64,000 nt of DNA. It comes from Closterium sp. Naga37s-1. Lineage: Eukaryota > Streptophyta > Zygnematophyceae > Desmidiales > Closteriaceae. Location of the stretch: assembly GCA_947471745.1 (NCBI GenBank), contig CANJKZ010000170.1, forward strand, positions 2,444,501 to 2,508,500. Direction: 5' to 3'. The position numbers and the translations under genes were made by a program. Under the pieces are notes generated by a model. That model was not told the DNA's origin. It worked only from the letters and a program-made list of their open reading frames with translations, and did not search any database. Within the stretch, counting starts at the first letter, position 1, and every line of letters begins with the position of its first letter. Shown here in pieces: positions 62,581 to 64,000 of the stretch.

Positions 62581-64000
62581 TGCGCGGCCGCGGCCGTACT
62601 ACGTTCCGCTCCTTCTGGAGGTTCTTGGTCTACCGCCTTCTCCTGGTCCTACTCCTCCTTTACTGAGTCCACCGCCTCTCCAGACACAGTCGCAGTTCCA
62701 GCCGGCCTCTCCACTGCCTGGTCCTTCTCCTTACTCTGGACCGACTAGAGGTCTTACGGAGCGTCGTAAGCCTGAGTCGCGTCCTGTGTCACCTGAGTCT
62801 CGTCCTGCGTTGCCTGAGTCTCGTTCTGAGTCGCCTGTCCGCACTGTTTGCGCTGGTCGTCCTGTTTCTCGTCCGCGTCCTCCTCCTGTCCCTGGCACTC
62901 ACTCTATGCGTCCTTCCACTGCTCCACAGCGTGTCCCTCTACCGTCTCCTCCTGCGTCCTCTCTTCCTGACGGTCCGGACCCGGAGTCTGACTCCCTTCG
63001 TGCAGCTAGTCCTACTGTCACGCGTTTTCTGGCCACTGCTGTCACTGACCCTTTGTTTGAGTCCACTGCTGCGTCTGCTCTCGTTGCTGAGCTTGTTGAC
63101 TTTGCTGCAGCCTGTTGCCTAGACTACGCCACTAGTCTTGTTGCTGAGTCTGCGTCTGCGTCTGTCTGTCCTCCGTCCGTCGGGGGTGAGTGTGCTCTTG
63201 GCACGGACGTTCTTGAGGACAGACAGGAGGAGTTTGAGTGCTTTGCCGCTGCTGTACCTCATCTCGTGTCCATGCTGCTTGCCCCTGAGGGAGACCCGGA
63301 TGCACCAGACATCCCGACCCCGCGCTCTTACGCAGAGGCGATAGAGGGTCCCTACTCCTCTCAGTGGCAGGCAGCCATGGACGCCGTGATGGCTTCCTGG
63401 AAGTCCACAGGCACCTACGTAGACGAGGTTCCCCCACCTGGGGCGAACATCGTCAGTGGCATGTGGATCTTCAGGGTGAAGCAGCCGCCGGGTTCTTCGC
63501 CTGTCTTCAAGGCGCGTTACGTTGCACGTGGCTTCAGTCAGCGACAGGGAGTTGAGTTCTTCCAGGCCTTCTCCCCTACCCCGAAGATGACCACTCTTCG
63601 GGTACTGCTACACGTCGTCGCTCAGCGTGACTACAAGCTCCACTCGCTTGACTTCAGCACTGCCTTCCTACAGGGCAGCCTGCACGAGGAGATCTGGCTG
63701 TGCCGCCCACCTGGCTTCACTGGGTCGTTTCCTGCTGGTACCCAGTGGAGCCTCCGGCGGCCAGTCCACGGTCTCCGCTAGGCACCCCGTGAGTGGCACG
63801 ACACACTGAGGATGACTCTTGCTACTCTTGGTTTTGCTCCTTCCACTGCTGACCCATCACTGTTTTTACGCACTTACACCACTCTACCGCCGTTCTACGT
63901 TCTCGTGTACGTAGACGACCTCGTCTTTGCTACTGCTGACACTCACGCACTCGCCCACATAACGTCCGAGTTGCAGAAGAGACACACGTGCACAGACCTG
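62581..64000 (+). pseudogene. pol: Element L RT (partial, window edge)
   Basis: The phase is open from the linker through RPRPYYVPLLLEVLGLP, GTHSMRPSTAPQRVPL, QAAMDAVMASWKSTGTYVD, ARGFSQRQGVEFFQAF, LDFSTAFLQGSLHEEIW and PVHGLR to a TAG at 63779-63781 (GLR*AP; Gln in siblings). Beyond it the same phase gives FYVLVYVDDLVFATAD and HTCTDL at the window end. The active site is intact. Confidence 0.9.

Larger units (their letters stand above)
62169..64000 (+). mobile_element. Element L: copia fragment running off the window end
   Basis: L begins inside the Gly/Ala linker at about 62171 with no gag, protease or integrase, and continues into RT to the last base. Its linker and RT resemble B more than G (for example CPPSVGGECALGTDVLEDRQ, RSYAEAIEGPYSS, GANIVSGMWIF), so L is probably a B-type copy. 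The remaining 3' part lies right of the window. Confidence 0.85.

Noticed and set aside
62082..62666. A 194-residue Leu-rich frame resembling a leucine-repeat protein
   Set aside because: It is the out-of-phase reading of the GGTGCTGGAGCT repeat in the linker of L.
1..64000. A host gene or host-derived operon hidden among the elements
   Set aside because: Every long frame outside repeats aligns with copia gag or pol of a sibling here. The remaining islands (28711-28834, 29391-29760, 59986-60640) have no credible coding sequence. I saw no tRNA or rRNA gene by eye; a tRNAscan run would settle that.

Overview
This 64-kb window is a nest of LTR retrotransposons and I find no host gene in it. Almost all coding sequence is Ty1/copia polyprotein in the order gag, protease (PR), integrase (IN), reverse transcriptase (RT), RNase H, on both strands and mostly broken. 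No tRNA, rRNA or CRISPR array was seen. The copia type, the primer-binding sites (TGGTATCA/TGGTTTCAGAGC type, initiator tRNA-Met), the GC-rich composition and the C-to-T decay at CAG/CTG sites suggest a green-lineage nuclear genome. A streptophyte (charophyte) alga seems likely to me, but the sequence does not prove it.

Layout, with my own names. Z (-) is an old copia element running from left of the window to 28710. Inserted in Z are A (+, 21-15697, target duplication GAAGG), C (+, 16102-23010, GCCCC), a 429-bp element with imperfect terminal inverted repeats (23186-23614) and a solo LTR (27217-27366). B (-, 1588-8874, GGTGG) sits inside the gag of A, and a 953-bp solo LTR (14390-15342) sits in the 3' UTR of A. 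After a short AT-rich stretch come an LTR plus leader (D, 28835-29390) and E (+, 29761-38225). E is a different copia lineage with 1011-bp LTRs; it is split by a solo LTR, M (32273-33294, AACTC), and followed by a second copy of its own leader. Then come F (+, 38496-43839), a fragment H (-, 43840-45254), G (+, 45255-51757), a small inverted junction, and I (-, about 52035-59985). I is split by J (52391-56121, GGTGA). The window ends with an unassigned island, K (+, 60641-62168) and L (+, 62169 to the window end).

A, B, C, F, G, I, K and L belong to one family, and Z is a related one. Shared traits are very short LTRs (125-133 bp), a private GC-rich tandem-repeat leader in each copy, an atypical zinc knuckle, and a long Gly/Ala-rich linker between IN and RT. 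E, H and J are separate copia lineages. No element looks autonomous: Z, C, H and J have lost integrase sequence, F has lost most of gag and RT, K has lost the RT active site, B has lost the RNase H C-terminus, A has an altered RT active site, and G, I and L are truncated.

The observations I rate highest are these. In-frame stops fall overwhelmingly as TAG at glutamine positions, and F and B are otherwise open end to end; this fits either CHG-methylation decay or TAG being tolerated as a sense codon. A GGGTACAA...TTGTACCC stem is conserved in otherwise divergent LTRs. The leaders turn over as private repeats in each copy. One linker carries a roughly 200-bp in-frame foreign insertion with GT...AG ends.
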